A stretch of 39,074 nt of DNA, from the NCBI GenBank assembly GCA_902596675.1, contig CACJUO010000012.1, positions 1 to 39,074 of the forward strand, written 5' to 3'. Below, piece by piece: positions 1 to 9,640 of this stretch. The first letter of the stretch is position 1. Every line of letters begins with the position of its first letter. The notes beneath the pieces are model-generated. The model had not been told where the DNA came from. It saw nothing but the letters and a program-made list of their open reading frames with translations, and made no database searches. Position numbers and translations under genes: made by a program. The stretch comes from an uncultured Pelagibacteraceae bacterium. GTDB taxonomy: Bacteria > Pseudomonadota > Alphaproteobacteria > Pelagibacterales > Pelagibacteraceae.

Positions 1-2
1 AA

Positions 3-665
3 TTGTATCTAGCCAAAGCTGACGCAGTTTTAAATACTAATAATAAATTTTCATATTCTTATAGAACAACTTTAAAAAACGAAAAAATTACTAATATATT
101 TGTGGAATATCCAAAACCATTTCTTAATAATTATAAATTTATAAAAGGCTTTGAAGAGGGAGAATTAAAGTTAAATTCAGTTAAAATAGATAATATTTCA
201 AGATCAAATCTTAAAATAACTAATTTTAAAGTTAAGGAGGTCCCTGTTTTGGCTAAAATATTGACGCTAGCATCTTTACAGGGAATTGCTGATCTTTTGA
301 CTGGTGAGGGAATAAGATTTGATGACTTTGAGATGGATTTTAAAACAAAAAATAATCTAACTGAGATCGATGAGCTTTATGCAATTGGACCAGCTATTTC
401 AATAATGATGGAGGGTTTCATAGAAAAAAACAGACTAACAAGCCTTAGAGGTACCTTAGTTCCAGCTACGACTATAAATAAAACAATTTCTAAAATTCCT
501 CTTCTTGGCGACATACTTGTTGGAACTAAAACTGGCGAAGGTGTATTCGGTGTAAGTTTTAAAATAAAAGGATCTCCAAATGATTTAAAAAGCACAGTTA
601 ACCCAATAAAAACTCTAACTCCAAGATTTATCACTAGAACATTAGAAAATCTTAAGGGTAATTAA
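3..665 (+). CDS. AsmA/YhdP-like (DUF3971-type) envelope protein, C-terminal part
   Basis: This is the 3' end of a larger gene; the reading frame is open to the window edge, so the TTG at base 3 is not taken as a start. About 220 residues are visible. The segment containing LASLQGIADLLTGEGI and, further on, IPLLGDILVG resembles the C-terminal AsmA-like region of large YhdP/DUF3971 proteins, which are thought to span the periplasm and help move lipids to the outer membrane. That role is family knowledge; the sequence itself shows only the resemblance. The gene meets tyrS tail to tail, and the two TAA stops overlap in the four bases TTAA at 662-665. The family call is moderately sure; the cellular role is less so. 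Confidence 0.6.
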   Translation: MYLAKADAVLNTNNKFSYSYRTTLKNEKITNIFVEYPKPFLNNYKFIKGFEEGELKLNSVKIDNISRSNLKITNFKVKEVPVLAKILTLASLQGIADLLTGEGIRFDDFEMDFKTKNNLTEIDELYAIGPAISIMMEGFIEKNRLTSLRGTLVPATTINKTISKIPLLGDILVGTKTGEGVFGVSFKIKGSPNDLKSTVNPIKTLTPRFITRTLENLKGN

Positions 666-1885
666 ATTATAATTTTAAAGTGTTTTTTCTTTCCTATAGA
701 GAGTTTGATAAAACCCTTATCTATAAATAAATTTGGATCAACTGTATGTTTATCATCATTAATATTCTTGTTATCTATTTTTATTGCGTTAGATTTTATT
801 AGTCTTCTTATTTCAGATTTTGAGATACCTTTGCTTACGAATGAAATTAATTCTACTAAATTTTTAGATAAAATATCATTGTTTATTTTTATAGCGGGAA
901 GATTTTCACCTGTGGAATTTTCTTTAAATGTATTTTTAGCAAGTTTTTCAGATTTTTCAGTTTCTTTTTTACCATGAAGCATCTCTGTCGCATTATTTGC
1001 CAATAAAATTTTTAATTCATTTATATCTCTGTTTTTTGAATTCTCAATTTCACCTAAAGATAAGTCAGTAAACATTTTTAAAAATTTTAATACATCACGG
1101 TCGTCTGTATTTCTCCAAAATTGCCAATAATCATAAGGAGATAACATTTCTTTGCTAAGCCATACTGCACCTTTTTCAGTTTTACCCATTTTTGCACCTG
1201 AAGCCAAGGTTATTAATGGAGTAGTCAATCCATATGCATGATTTCCGGTTTCTCTTTTAATTAGTTCGACGCCATTTACAATGTTCCCCCATTGATCAGA
1301 TCCACCAATCTGTAAGTTACAATTTTTTGATTTATTAAGTTCATAAAAATCATACGCTTGAAGAATCATATAATTAAATTCCATGTAACTTAATGATTGT
1401 TCTCTTTGTAATCTTAATTTTACACTATCAAATGTTAACATTTTATTTATTGTAAAATGTTTACCAATATCTCTTAAAAAATTTATATAATTAAGTTTGC
1501 TTAACCATTTATAATTGTTAACAAAAATTGGTTTTAATTGTGGATTATTGTTTTTAAGAAAAATTTTAAAAACTCTTTTTATATTGTTTATATTATTTTC
1601 AATCTGTTGTTCAGAGAGTAATTTTCTAGTTTCTTCTTTACCTGAAGGATCACCTATTCTTGTTGTGCCACCACCTAAAAGAACAATTGGCCTATGACCA
1701 TGTTTTTGCAAAAGTCTGAGACACATAATTTGCAATAAACTACCCACGTGTAAACTTGGTGCAGTACTATCAAAGCCAATATAAGCGTTGGTGCTTTTTT
1801 TAGATAGTAAATATGATAATTCTTTCTCATTAGTGCATTGATAGAAATATCCTCTATCTTTAAATTCTTTTAAAAAATTATTCAT
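662..1885 (-). CDS. tyrS: Tyrosyl-tRNA synthetase
   Basis: Charges tRNA-Tyr with tyrosine in the cytoplasm. The 407-residue protein has the class I signatures: HVGS at residues 46-49 (HIGH motif), GGSDQWGN near 194-201 (tyrosine/ATP pocket) and KMGKT at 232-236 (KMSKS variant). The C-terminal third, from about residue 345, looks like an S4 RNA-binding domain. Length is normal for bacterial TyrRS (about 400-430). The ATG at 1885 lies 47 bases from the divergent anmK start, so the two genes share a very short promoter region. Nothing looks broken. Confidence 0.95.
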   Translation of the reverse strand: MNNFLKEFKDRGYFYQCTNEKELSYLLSKKSTNAYIGFDSTAPSLHVGSLLQIMCLRLLQKHGHRPIVLLGGGTTRIGDPSGKEETRKLLSEQQIENNINNIKRVFKIFLKNNNPQLKPIFVNNYKWLSKLNYINFLRDIGKHFTINKMLTFDSVKLRLQREQSLSYMEFNYMILQAYDFYELNKSKNCNLQIGGSDQWGNIVNGVELIKRETGNHAYGLTTPLITLASGAKMGKTEKGAVWLSKEMLSPYDYWQFWRNTDDRDVLKFLKMFTDLSLGEIENSKNRDINELKILLANNATEMLHGKKETEKSEKLAKNTFKENSTGENLPAIKINNDILSKNLVELISFVSKGISKSEIRRLIKSNAIKIDNKNINDDKHTVDPNLFIDKGFIKLSIGKKKHFKIII

Positions 1886-1932
1886 ATATCTATAATCTTA
1901 CAATATACATATTTTAATAAAAAAAAATAAGA

Positions 1933-3030
1933 ATGGAAAAAAATTTATCTGCGCTTGGATTTATGAGCGGAACATCTGGCGATGGTGTAGATACATCTAT
2001 TATAAATTCTAATGGTAAAGACATAATAAATATCAAGTACAATAGATTTGATCCTTATCCGGTTAATCTATCAAAAAAAATTCTGAGCCTGAAAGAAAGT
2101 ATCTTAGAAATAAAAGATCTACTAAAATATTCATCGGATATTAATAAATTAGAGATAGAAATAACTAAATTTCATGCTGATATTGCAATTAATATATCTA
2201 AAAAAATTGATTATGATCTAATAGGTTTTCATGGCCATACAATTTATCATAATGCAGACAAAAAAATTTCTAAACAAATAGGTCATGGTAACAATCTATC
2301 AAATATAACTAATAAAACTGTAGTTTATAATTTTAGACAAAATGATATTAAAAATGGTGGTGAAGGAGCGCCTTTGTCTCCAATTTATCACCTTGCATTA
2401 ATAAAATCTTTATTTGATCAAGGCAAAATTAAGACACCAATTTCAATATTAAATATAGGTGGAATTGCAAATATTACAGAAATCGATGAAAATTTTAATT
2501 TTTCCAGTAGAGATATAGGTCCAGGAAATTGTTTAATTGATAAATGGGTAAGAATAAATTCAAATAAATTTTTTGATGATAATGGGAATATAGCCGAAGC
2601 AGGAAAAATTGATAAATTTATTTTTGACCAATATTTAGAAAATTATTTCTATAGCAATATAAATTTGAAGAGATCATTGGACACAAATGATTTTGATATT
2701 TCTTTTGCTAAGGGTCTTTCACTAGAAAATGGATGTGCCACAATGACTAGCTTGACTTCTGAGTTATTGTCAACCAAATTAGGTAATAATGATATTTATG
2801 TCTGTGGAGGAGGTAGAAAAAACAAATTTTTGATTAATTCATTAAAAAGAAAAGTCAAAAATAAAATATTTTTAATTGATAGTTTAAATATTGATGGAGA
2901 TTTTGTGGAGTCTCAAGCTTTTGGGTTTCTTGCTATTAGAACTTTTTTAAAGCTTCCTATATCATTTCCTTCAACGACGAACTGCAAAAAACCATCGGTT
3001 GGTGGAGTTATCTGTAAAAATATTAATTAA
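1933..3030 (+). CDS. anmK: Anhydro-N-acetylmuramic acid kinase
   Basis: Phosphorylates and opens 1,6-anhydro-MurNAc released from peptidoglycan turnover, giving MurNAc-6-phosphate for cell-wall recycling. The 365 residues match the family's usual size. The N-terminal phosphate-binding motif MSGTSGDGVD is at residues 11-20 (the common form is MSGTSLDGVD). GFHGHTIYH, GGIANIT and the C-terminal VCGGGRKN stretch are also typical of the AnmK branch of the ASKHA fold. It is divergent from tyrS and ends tail to tail with the hydrolase gene, with both TAA stops sharing TTAA at 3027-3030. No murQ or nagZ is visible nearby. Confidence 0.92.
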   Translation: MEKNLSALGFMSGTSGDGVDTSIINSNGKDIINIKYNRFDPYPVNLSKKILSLKESILEIKDLLKYSSDINKLEIEITKFHADIAINISKKIDYDLIGFHGHTIYHNADKKISKQIGHGNNLSNITNKTVVYNFRQNDIKNGGEGAPLSPIYHLALIKSLFDQGKIKTPISILNIGGIANITEIDENFNFSSRDIGPGNCLIDKWVRINSNKFFDDNGNIAEAGKIDKFIFDQYLENYFYSNINLKRSLDTNDFDISFAKGLSLENGCATMTSLTSELLSTKLGNNDIYVCGGGRKNKFLINSLKRKVKNKIFLIDSLNIDGDFVESQAFGFLAIRTFLKLPISFPSTTNCKKPSVGGVICKNIN

Positions 3031-3692
3031 TACAGTGCTGTTTCTTTTTTTATATATTTATTTAAAGAATCAATCAAAGCTGCTTCATTTTTAGAAAAAA
3101 AATGATTAGCATCGTGAATAGATTCAAACTCAACTTTAATTCCCTTTTGTTCACTAAGTCTTTTATTTAAATCGTTAATATGATCTACTGGGACTAGCTC
3201 ATCTTTTTTACCATAAATCATTGTCCCTGATGTAGGACAAGGAGATAAAAATGAAAAATCATATACATTTGGCTGTGGTGAAACTACAATAAATCTATTT
3301 ATTTCCGGTCTTCTCATTAGTAATTGCATTGCAATCAATGAACCAAAAGAAAAACCAGAAATCCAACATTGGGAGTTATCGAAGTTTTCCCTTTCTAGCC
3401 AATCTAAGGCAGCTGCTGCATCTGCAAGTTCACCCTGTCCATTGTCAAACTCACCATCACTTTTTCCGACACCTCTAAAATTTACTCTACAAACTGAAAA
3501 ATCGTTATCAACAAAAGTTTGAAATATATCGACAACAACCCTGTTGTTCATCGTTCCGCCATACTGTGGGTGAGGATGTAAAACTAAAGCGATTGGTGAA
3601 GTATTTTTTTTACTTTTAAAGTATTTAGCTTCTAGTCTTCCTGCAGGACCAGGTATAAATATTTCAACAATTTTATTATCTACTGATGCCAT
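3027..3692 (-). CDS. Alpha/beta hydrolase (COG2945-like)
   Basis: A 221-residue cytoplasmic alpha/beta hydrolase with no signal peptide. The likely triad is Ser115 in GFSFGS, Asp164 in GKKDELVP and His197 in HDANHFF. The HPHPQYGGTMNN stretch at about 39-50 and NFRGVGKSDG at 71-80 are characteristic of the small COG2945 hydrolases often annotated as dienelactone-hydrolase-like. The substrate is unknown; an esterase or thioesterase role is possible but not shown. It runs opposite to anmK, with a 4-base stop overlap. About 130 bases separate its start from iscR, a divergent arrangement often seen at promoters. Confidence 0.8.
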   Translation of the reverse strand: MASVDNKIVEIFIPGPAGRLEAKYFKSKKNTSPIALVLHPHPQYGGTMNNRVVVDIFQTFVDNDFSVCRVNFRGVGKSDGEFDNGQGELADAAAALDWLERENFDNSQCWISGFSFGSLIAMQLLMRRPEINRFIVVSPQPNVYDFSFLSPCPTSGTMIYGKKDELVPVDHINDLNKRLSEQKGIKVEFESIHDANHFFSKNEAALIDSLNKYIKKETALY

Positions 3693-3769
3693 TGATTATT
3701 AATCTCAAAAAAAAATAAGGTTTTTCTATCAAAATTGAGTGACAAAATGCAAGTTTTTAAAAACTAATT

Positions 3770-3801
3770 AATCTTGACTAAAATAGTCGGGTATATATAA
3801 G
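3770..3801 (+). promoter_or_regulatory. IscR-type operator overlapping the iscR-suf promoter
   Basis: Bases 3770-3794 carry an imperfect palindrome, core CTTGACTAAAATAGTCGGG, that fits the E. coli IscR type 1 site (GACT and AGTC half-sites either side of an A/T core) at 23 of 25 positions as I recall the consensus. TTGACT at 3774-3779 would be the -35 element and TATAAG at 3796-3801 the -10, with a 16-base spacer. The ATG of iscR follows at 3822. The regulator bound here is probably the adjacent IscR in its [2Fe-2S] form, giving negative autoregulation of the suf operon. Confidence 0.75.
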
Positions 3802-3821
3802 TCCCGTGAATTGCGGAAAAT

Positions 3822-4244
3822 ATGAAATTATCAAGCAAAGGCAGATATGCTGTAATGGCTCTAGCGGATCTAGCTAAATTTAACCTCAACGAGCCTGTAT
3901 CATTAAGAGACATATCTCTAAGACAAGGAATATCTCTAGTTTATTTAGAACAATTATTTTCAAAGTTAAAAAAAGATCAAATTGTAAAAAGTGTTAGAGG
4001 AAATAAAGGTGGTTATGTTTTATCAAAGCATGCCTCAGAAATTAAAATTTCAGAGGTATTTATAGCTGTGGATGAAAAAATAAAAACAGTTGGTTGTGAG
4101 AAACACTCTGATAGTGGATGCAATGGTAAGTCTTCCAAATGCATCACTCATGATTTATGGGATGAGCTAGAAGATTATATAAATAATTTTTTCCAAAAAA
4201 AAACATTAAATGATTTAGTTAATAGAGAAAATTTAGATGGATAA
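3822..4244 (+). CDS. iscR: Rrf2-family Fe-S-sensing regulator IscR
   Basis: A 140-residue Rrf2-type transcription factor at the head of the suf operon. An N-terminal winged helix-turn-helix ([18 protein letters not shown] onward, recognition region near residues 28-60) precedes three cysteines, Cys92, Cys100 and Cys107, with His110 in CITHDLW. These match the [2Fe-2S] ligands of E. coli IscR (Cys92/98/104, His107) in order, although the first gap is longer. The holo-form should bind the operator at 3770-3794 and repress the operon when Fe-S clusters are plentiful. The end of the gene overlaps the sufB start by 8 bases. Confidence 0.9.
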   Translation: MKLSSKGRYAVMALADLAKFNLNEPVSLRDISLRQGISLVYLEQLFSKLKKDQIVKSVRGNKGGYVLSKHASEIKISEVFIAVDEKIKTVGCEKHSDSGCNGKSSKCITHDLWDELEDYINNFFQKKTLNDLVNRENLDG

Positions 4245-5679
4245 TAGGCAAAAAGAAATTGATAATTTAAAAGATTATAAATATGGGTTCACAACCGATA
4301 TTGAAAACACAAGAGCCCCTAAGGGATTAAATGAGGATGTAATTAGATTTATATCTAATATTAAAAAGGAACCTCAATGGATGCTTGAATTTAGATTAAA
4401 AGCATTTGAAAGATTTAAACAATTAAAAGAACCAGATTGGCAAAAACCAAAATATCCAAAAATAGATTATCAAGATTTATATTACTATTCAGCGCCTAAA
4501 AGTATGAAAGATAAACCAAAAAATTTAGATGATTTAGACCCTAAACTTTTGGAAACTTATAAAAAATTAGGAATTCCACTTCAAGAGCAAAAGAGACTTA
4601 ATGGTATAGCAGTTGATGCAGTATTTGACTCAGTCTCTGTTGCAACGACATTTAGAGAAGAGCTTACAAAACAAGGAATTATTTTTTGTCCAATCTCAGA
4701 AGCTATACAAAATCATCCTGAATTAGTTAAAAAATATTTAGGTTCAGTTATCCCAGTCACTGATCATTTTTTTGCAACTTTAAACTCTGCAGTTTTTACT
4801 GATGGCTCATTTGCCTATATACCCGAAGGTGTACGTTGCCCAATGGAGCTTTCAACATACTTTAGAATAAATGCATCTAACACAGGTCAGTTTGAAAGAA
4901 CACTAATTGTTGCTGATAAAGGAAGTTATGTAAGTTATTTGGAAGGTTGCACTGCTCCTATGCGTGATGAAAATCAGTTACATGCTGCAAATGTTGAACT
5001 AGTTGCATTAGATGACGCAGAAATTAAATATTCTACAGTTCAGAATTGGTATCCTGGTGATAAAGATGGAAAAGGTGGAATTTATAATTTTGTTACTAAG
5101 CGTGGTTTGTGCAAAGGAAAGAATTCAAAAATTTCTTGGACACAAGTTGAAACTGGTTCTGCAATTACTTGGAAATATCCAAGCTGTATTTTAAAAGGTG
5201 ATAATTCTGTTGGTGAGTTTTACTCAATAGCAATTACAAACAATCATCAAAAAGCAGATACTGGAACTAAAATGATACATTTGGGAAAAAATACTAAAAG
5301 TAAAATAATATCAAAAGGTATTAGTGCTGGTTTCTCAGATATGACTTATAGGGGCTTAGTTGATATTTCTTCAAAAGCCACAAATTCCAATAATTATACT
5401 CAATGTGACTCTTTACTAATGGGTAACAAATGTGGGGCGCATACAGTTCCATATATCAAAAACAAAAATTCAGAATCAAATATTGCTCATGAAGCAACAA
5501 CATCAAAGATTAGTGAAGAGCAGCTACATTACTGTCAACAGAGAGGTTTGAGTGCAGAAGAGGCAGTAGGGTTAATTGTTAATGGATTTTGTAAAGAAGT
5601 GTTACAACAATTACCAATGGAATTTGCCGTAGAGGCTCAAAAACTAGTTGGTATCAGCTTAGAAGGTAGTGTCGGTTAA
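4237..5679 (+). CDS. sufB: SufB, Fe-S cluster scaffold subunit
   Basis: Core scaffold of the SufBCD complex, on which Fe-S clusters are assembled in the cytoplasm. The 480 residues are close to the usual length (about 470-495). The central beta-helix is recognisable from [16 protein letters not shown] and [16 protein letters not shown]. The C-terminal block [13 protein letters not shown] contains the cysteine that corresponds to the E. coli SufB Cys thought to take persulfide sulfur, followed by [15 protein letters not shown]. The ATG lies inside the last codons of iscR and the TAA overlaps the sufC ATG by one base, so translation is probably coupled. Confidence 0.97.
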   Translation: MDNRQKEIDNLKDYKYGFTTDIENTRAPKGLNEDVIRFISNIKKEPQWMLEFRLKAFERFKQLKEPDWQKPKYPKIDYQDLYYYSAPKSMKDKPKNLDDLDPKLLETYKKLGIPLQEQKRLNGIAVDAVFDSVSVATTFREELTKQGIIFCPISEAIQNHPELVKKYLGSVIPVTDHFFATLNSAVFTDGSFAYIPEGVRCPMELSTYFRINASNTGQFERTLIVADKGSYVSYLEGCTAPMRDENQLHAANVELVALDDAEIKYSTVQNWYPGDKDGKGGIYNFVTKRGLCKGKNSKISWTQVETGSAITWKYPSCILKGDNSVGEFYSIAITNNHQKADTGTKMIHLGKNTKSKIISKGISAGFSDMTYRGLVDISSKATNSNNYTQCDSLLMGNKCGAHTVPYIKNKNSESNIAHEATTSKISEEQLHYCQQRGLSAEEAVGLIVNGFCKEVLQQLPMEFAVEAQKLVGISLEGSVG

Positions 5680-6413
5680 TGTTAAAAATAAATAAATTAA
5701 ATGCAAAAATTGATAGTAAAGAAATTTTAAAAGAGTTTTCTTTAAATATAAATCCTGGAGAGGTCCACGCTATTATGGGTCCAAATGGATCTGGCAAAAG
5801 TACATTATCAAATATTTTGTCTGGTAAAAAAGGATATGAAGTCTCAGGGGAAGTACTTTTTGAGGAAAAAGATTTGTTTGAGTTTGAAACAGAGGAAAGA
5901 GCTCATAAAGGTATTTTTCTTGCCTTTCAATATCCATTAGAAATTCCAGGTGTAAATACAAATATATTCCTAAAAACTTCATTAAATGCAGTAAGGAAAG
6001 CAAGAGGTGAGAAAGAGCTTGATGCAATAGAATTTTTAAAATTAGTAAAGGAAAAATCTAAAGAACTTAAATTTGATGAAGAAAAATTGAACAGACAGCT
6101 AAATGTTGGCTTTTCGGGTGGAGAGAAAAAGAAAAATGAAATTTTGCAAATGTCATTATTAGCTCCTAAATTATCAATTTTAGATGAAACAGATTCAGGT
6201 CTAGATATTGATGCACTTAAAATTGTAGCTGATGGAGTTAATACATTAAGGGATAATAAAAATTCATTTTTAATAATTACACATTACCAAAGATTACTTG
6301 ATTATATAAAACCAGATTTTGTACATGTTTTAATGGATGGAAAAATTGTAAAATCTGGTGGCGCAGAATTAGCCTTGGAATTAGAAAAAAAGGGGTATGA
6401 AAATTTTCATTAG
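5679..6413 (+). CDS. sufC: SufC, ATPase of the SufBCD complex
   Basis: ABC-type ATPase, 244 residues, that powers conformational change in SufBCD rather than transport. Walker A is GPNGSGKST at 34-42, the Q-loop is AFQYPLEIPG, the signature is FSGGEKKKNEIL, and Walker B is followed by DETDSGLD. The SGLD form instead of the usual transporter motif, and the FSGGEKK signature, are typical of SufC. The ATG overlaps the sufB stop (TAATG), and the stop abuts the sufD start with no gap. Confidence 0.97.
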   Translation: MLKINKLNAKIDSKEILKEFSLNINPGEVHAIMGPNGSGKSTLSNILSGKKGYEVSGEVLFEEKDLFEFETEERAHKGIFLAFQYPLEIPGVNTNIFLKTSLNAVRKARGEKELDAIEFLKLVKEKSKELKFDEEKLNRQLNVGFSGGEKKKNEILQMSLLAPKLSILDETDSGLDIDALKIVADGVNTLRDNKNSFLIITHYQRLLDYIKPDFVHVLMDGKIVKSGGAELALELEKKGYENFH

Positions 6414-7661
6414 ATGAAAGAGCAATTACAAAAAGATTTTGATAATACTATTAAAAATTTAACTTTATCTCAGAGAGATATTGAAATAAAAAAATTTTAT
6501 TTAGATAATTTTATTAATAAAGGTTTTCCAAATAGAAAAGAAGAAGACTGGAAATTTTCTGATCTTAACCAAATAATAAAAAAAAATATTGGAGAGCTAA
6601 GCTTTTACAGCGACTATACATTTACAAATAAAGTTGATACTTCTGCATTCGTAGACGGGCTAGAGCATAACAAAATAGTATTTATTAATGGAAGAATAGA
6701 AAAAATTGATTTTGATTATGAAAAAAAAGATCAAATAGAAATAATTGATCAGTCGGAAACTATTAATAAATTTAATAATAATAGCTCTTTATCCGACTTA
6801 AATAGTGCTTTTACCAATAAGTCTTTTAAAATAGTGGTTAAAAAGGGTTATCAATTAACAAAGCCTCTTATTATCTATCATACAACCAACTCTAAAATCT
6901 GGTCTAAAAATATTAATTTAAGATTGAATTTTGAATTATACGAGAATAGTTCATTAAGACTAATTGATTTATTCAGGGATACTTCAGAAAAAAATTTCTT
7001 AAATATTTTTTACAACTTTGATTTAAAAGAAAATTCTATTTTAAAAAATTACAAAGTAGATAAATTTGAAAATAAAAATATTAAGTATTCCTTCAATAAT
7101 ATTGAGCAAGACAAAAACAGTATTTCAGAAACATTCATTTTATCTTCAGGATCAAATTTTTGTAAGAATGAGATTAATTGTAACTTAAATGGAGAATATT
7201 CATCAGCTTTTGTAAATGGTATTTTTTCTATAAATAATAACAAGCATCATGAAATTAGAACAATCGTAAATCACCTAACTGAAAATACAAAAAGTTATCA
7301 ACTTATAAAAAGCGTTTTGGAAGATAGTTCTAAAGCAGTATATCAAGGTAAAATATTTGTTAACTCACAGGCACAAAAAACAGATGGTTATCAGCTAAGT
7401 AAAGCAATATTGTTAAATAAAGACTCTGAGTTTAATGCTAAACCAGAGTTAGAAATTTATGCAGATGACGTAAAATGTTCTCATGGTTCTGCATCAGGAA
7501 GTCTCAATGAAGACTCGATATTTTATTTAATGTCTAGGGGTTTAAATTATCAACAGTCGAGAGAACTTTTGATAAATGGTTTTCTATTAGATGTTGTGGA
7601 AAAAATTACAGACCCAGAAGTAAAAAATTTAATTAAAAATATGATCGGAATTAAGGAATGA
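6414..7661 (+). CDS. sufD: SufD, Fe-S assembly partner of SufB
   Basis: The 415-residue partner of SufB in the SufBC2D complex. SufD proteins diverge quickly; here the identity rests on position between sufC and sufS, on the C-terminal block EIYADDVKCSHGSASGSL and on RGLNYQQSRELLINGF, both SufD hallmarks. The His in KCSHGSASG corresponds to the conserved SufD histidine implicated in cluster assembly. The N-terminal half is very Asn/Lys-rich, as expected in this genome. The stop overlaps the sufS ATG by 4 bases (ATGA). Confidence 0.95.
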   Translation: MKEQLQKDFDNTIKNLTLSQRDIEIKKFYLDNFINKGFPNRKEEDWKFSDLNQIIKKNIGELSFYSDYTFTNKVDTSAFVDGLEHNKIVFINGRIEKIDFDYEKKDQIEIIDQSETINKFNNNSSLSDLNSAFTNKSFKIVVKKGYQLTKPLIIYHTTNSKIWSKNINLRLNFELYENSSLRLIDLFRDTSEKNFLNIFYNFDLKENSILKNYKVDKFENKNIKYSFNNIEQDKNSISETFILSSGSNFCKNEINCNLNGEYSSAFVNGIFSINNNKHHEIRTIVNHLTENTKSYQLIKSVLEDSSKAVYQGKIFVNSQAQKTDGYQLSKAILLNKDSEFNAKPELEIYADDVKCSHGSASGSLNEDSIFYLMSRGLNYQQSRELLINGFLLDVVEKITDPEVKNLIKNMIGIKE

Positions 7662-8878
7662 AAATAGAGAACATAAAAGATGAGTTTCCAATATTTGATG
7701 AAAAAATTCAAAACAATGATTTAGTCTATTTAGATAGCGCTAACTCATCACAAAAACCAAAAGTTGTAGCTGATAAAATAAATGAATTTTACACTAAACA
7801 ATTTTCAAATGTTGGAAGGAGTGTGCACTACTTAGCAGTTGCAGCGACAAACTTATATGAAAATACAAGATCTTCTGTTCAAAAATACATTAATGCTAAA
7901 GATAAAAATGAAATAGTTTTTACAAAAGGAGCAACTGAGGCATTAAATTTAGTAGCTAATACTCTAGGGCAAAAGTATCTAAATGAAGGTGATGAAATTT
8001 TAATTACAGAGCTAGAACATCATTCAAACTATGTGCCTTGGCATTTCTTAAGAAAGTCAAAAAATATTAAAATCAATTTTGCAGAGGTAAATGATAACGG
8101 AGACATTTCTCTGGAAGACATTGAAAAAAAGATAACTTCTAAGACTAAAGTAATTGCAATTACTCATTTATCAAATGTTACAGGAGCAATATTGCCTGTT
8201 AAAGAAATAACAGATTTAGCACACTCCAAAGGGATAATAGTTGTAATTGATGGTTGTCAGGGAGCTCCTCATCTTAAATTAGATATGCAAGATTTAGACT
8301 GCGATTTTTATGCAATATCATGCCATAAAATGTATGGGCCTACTGGACTAGGTGTTTTATATGGTAAAAAAAAGTGGTTAGAAGAACTGCCACCCTATCA
8401 AGGTGGAGGTGGAATGATTAGAGAAGTTAAAAAAAATGAAATATCTTATAGTGATTTGCCAAATAAATATGAGGCTGGGACCATGGCCACAGCCCAAGTT
8501 ATTGCATTTGATCAGTCAATAAAGTTTATGGAGAGTATTGGTATAGAGAATATCATGAAACATGAAGCTGATTTAGTTGAGTATGGTCAAGAGCTATTAC
8601 AAAAAAATAATTCAGTTAAATTAATTGGTAATCCAAAAAACAAAGGCGGAGTTTTATCCTTCACATTGGAGGGTGTTCATCCACATGATATTGCAACAAT
8701 ACTTGATGAGGACGGAGTTGCAATAAGAGCAGGCCATCATTGTTGTCAAATATTACATGATAAATTAAATATACCTGCTAGCGCAAGAGCGTCGGTTGGA
8801 ATTTATAATACTAAAGATGACTTAGATAAACTAAATGAATCTATTAATAATTGTAAAAAAATATTTAATTTAAAATGA
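7658..8878 (+). CDS. sufS: SufS, cysteine desulfurase
   Basis: PLP-dependent group II cysteine desulfurase that removes sulfur from L-cysteine as an enzyme-bound persulfide. The 406 residues match the family. Lys224 in SCHKMYGPTG is the Schiff-base lysine, HHSNYVPW near 121-128 lies in the active site, and Cys362 in RAGHHCC is the persulfide cysteine. A second cysteine follows directly (Cys363), where E. coli SufS has Ala. The operon supplies SufU rather than SufE as the likely sulfur acceptor. Overlaps of 4 bases join it to sufD and sufU. Confidence 0.96.
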   Translation: MKIENIKDEFPIFDEKIQNNDLVYLDSANSSQKPKVVADKINEFYTKQFSNVGRSVHYLAVAATNLYENTRSSVQKYINAKDKNEIVFTKGATEALNLVANTLGQKYLNEGDEILITELEHHSNYVPWHFLRKSKNIKINFAEVNDNGDISLEDIEKKITSKTKVIAITHLSNVTGAILPVKEITDLAHSKGIIVVIDGCQGAPHLKLDMQDLDCDFYAISCHKMYGPTGLGVLYGKKKWLEELPPYQGGGGMIREVKKNEISYSDLPNKYEAGTMATAQVIAFDQSIKFMESIGIENIMKHEADLVEYGQELLQKNNSVKLIGNPKNKGGVLSFTLEGVHPHDIATILDEDGVAIRAGHHCCQILHDKLNIPASARASVGIYNTKDDLDKLNESINNCKKIFNLK

Positions 8879-9339
8879 ACTTAAAAGAACTTTATCAAGA
8901 AATTATTTTAGAACATGGGAAAAATCCAAGGAATCTTGGAAAAGTACATGAGTTTAATAAAGATGCAAAAGGTCATAACCCTTTATGTGGAGACAATGTT
9001 CATGTTTATCTTAAATTAAATGGACAAAAAATAGTTGAGGATATTTCATTTGAGGGAAGTGGATGTGCTATTTCAATGGCATCAGCTTCAATCATGACTG
9101 ATTTAATTAAAGGCAAAAATGAACACGAGGCTAAAGAGATAGTTGAAGACTTTTTAGGAATGATAAAAGAAAATCCAAACTTAAAATCAGAATACTTAAA
9201 AGAAGATGAGAAAACAAAATTAATGTGTTTATCCGGTGTTAAACAATATCCAATGAGAGTTAAATGTGCGACCTTATCGTGGCATACTTTTACATCTGCA
9301 ATGGATAACTCAAAGGAAATAACTAATACCGAGTCTTAA
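8875..9339 (+). CDS. sufU: SufU/IscU-like sulfur-acceptor protein
   Basis: A 154-residue protein of the IscU/NifU-N fold. The expected ligands are all visible: Cys38 and Asp40 in NPLCGDN, Cys64 in GSGCAISMAS and Cys131 in RVKCATLSW. In SufU these residues bind zinc and accept persulfide sulfur from SufS. The insertion between the second and third cysteines (about 66 residues) favours SufU over classical IscU. No sufE is present in the operon, which fits SufU taking that role. It starts inside the sufS stop. Confidence 0.93.
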   Translation: MNLKELYQEIILEHGKNPRNLGKVHEFNKDAKGHNPLCGDNVHVYLKLNGQKIVEDISFEGSGCAISMASASIMTDLIKGKNEHEAKEIVEDFLGMIKENPNLKSEYLKEDEKTKLMCLSGVKQYPMRVKCATLSWHTFTSAMDNSKEITNTES

Positions 9340-9343
9340 CTTT

Positions 9344-9640
9344 ATGGAATTAAAAGAAAAAGTAATTGAAGAAATAAAAAAAATTTACGATCCTGAAATA
9401 CCAGTAAATATTTATGAACTTGGATTAATTTATGATATTAATGTAGATGGAAAAAATATCAGTGTAAAAATGACATTAACAACTCCAAACTGTCCAGTTG
9501 CAGAAAGTTTGCCAAAAGAAGTTAAAGATAGTATTATGCAATTAGAAGAGGTGGACAAAGTAGATTTAGATTTAGTTTGGGAACCACCATGGGATAAGTC
9601 CATGATGTCAGAGGCAGCAAAATTAGAATTAAACTTATGA
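9344..9640 (+). CDS. sufT: SufT, DUF59/MIP18-family Fe-S maturation factor
   Basis: A 98-residue DUF59 (MIP18-like) protein. DPEIPVNIYELGLIYDI occupies residues 17-33 and the conserved cysteine is Cys50 in LTTPNCPVAE. Family members (SufT, PaaD, human CIAO2) help mature or deliver Fe-S clusters to targets. Its place between sufU and sufA supports the SufT name. It starts 4 bases after the sufU stop and its stop overlaps the sufA ATG by 4 bases. Confidence 0.92.
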   Translation: MELKEKVIEEIKKIYDPEIPVNIYELGLIYDINVDGKNISVKMTLTTPNCPVAESLPKEVKDSIMQLEEVDKVDLDLVWEPPWDKSMMSEAAKLELNL

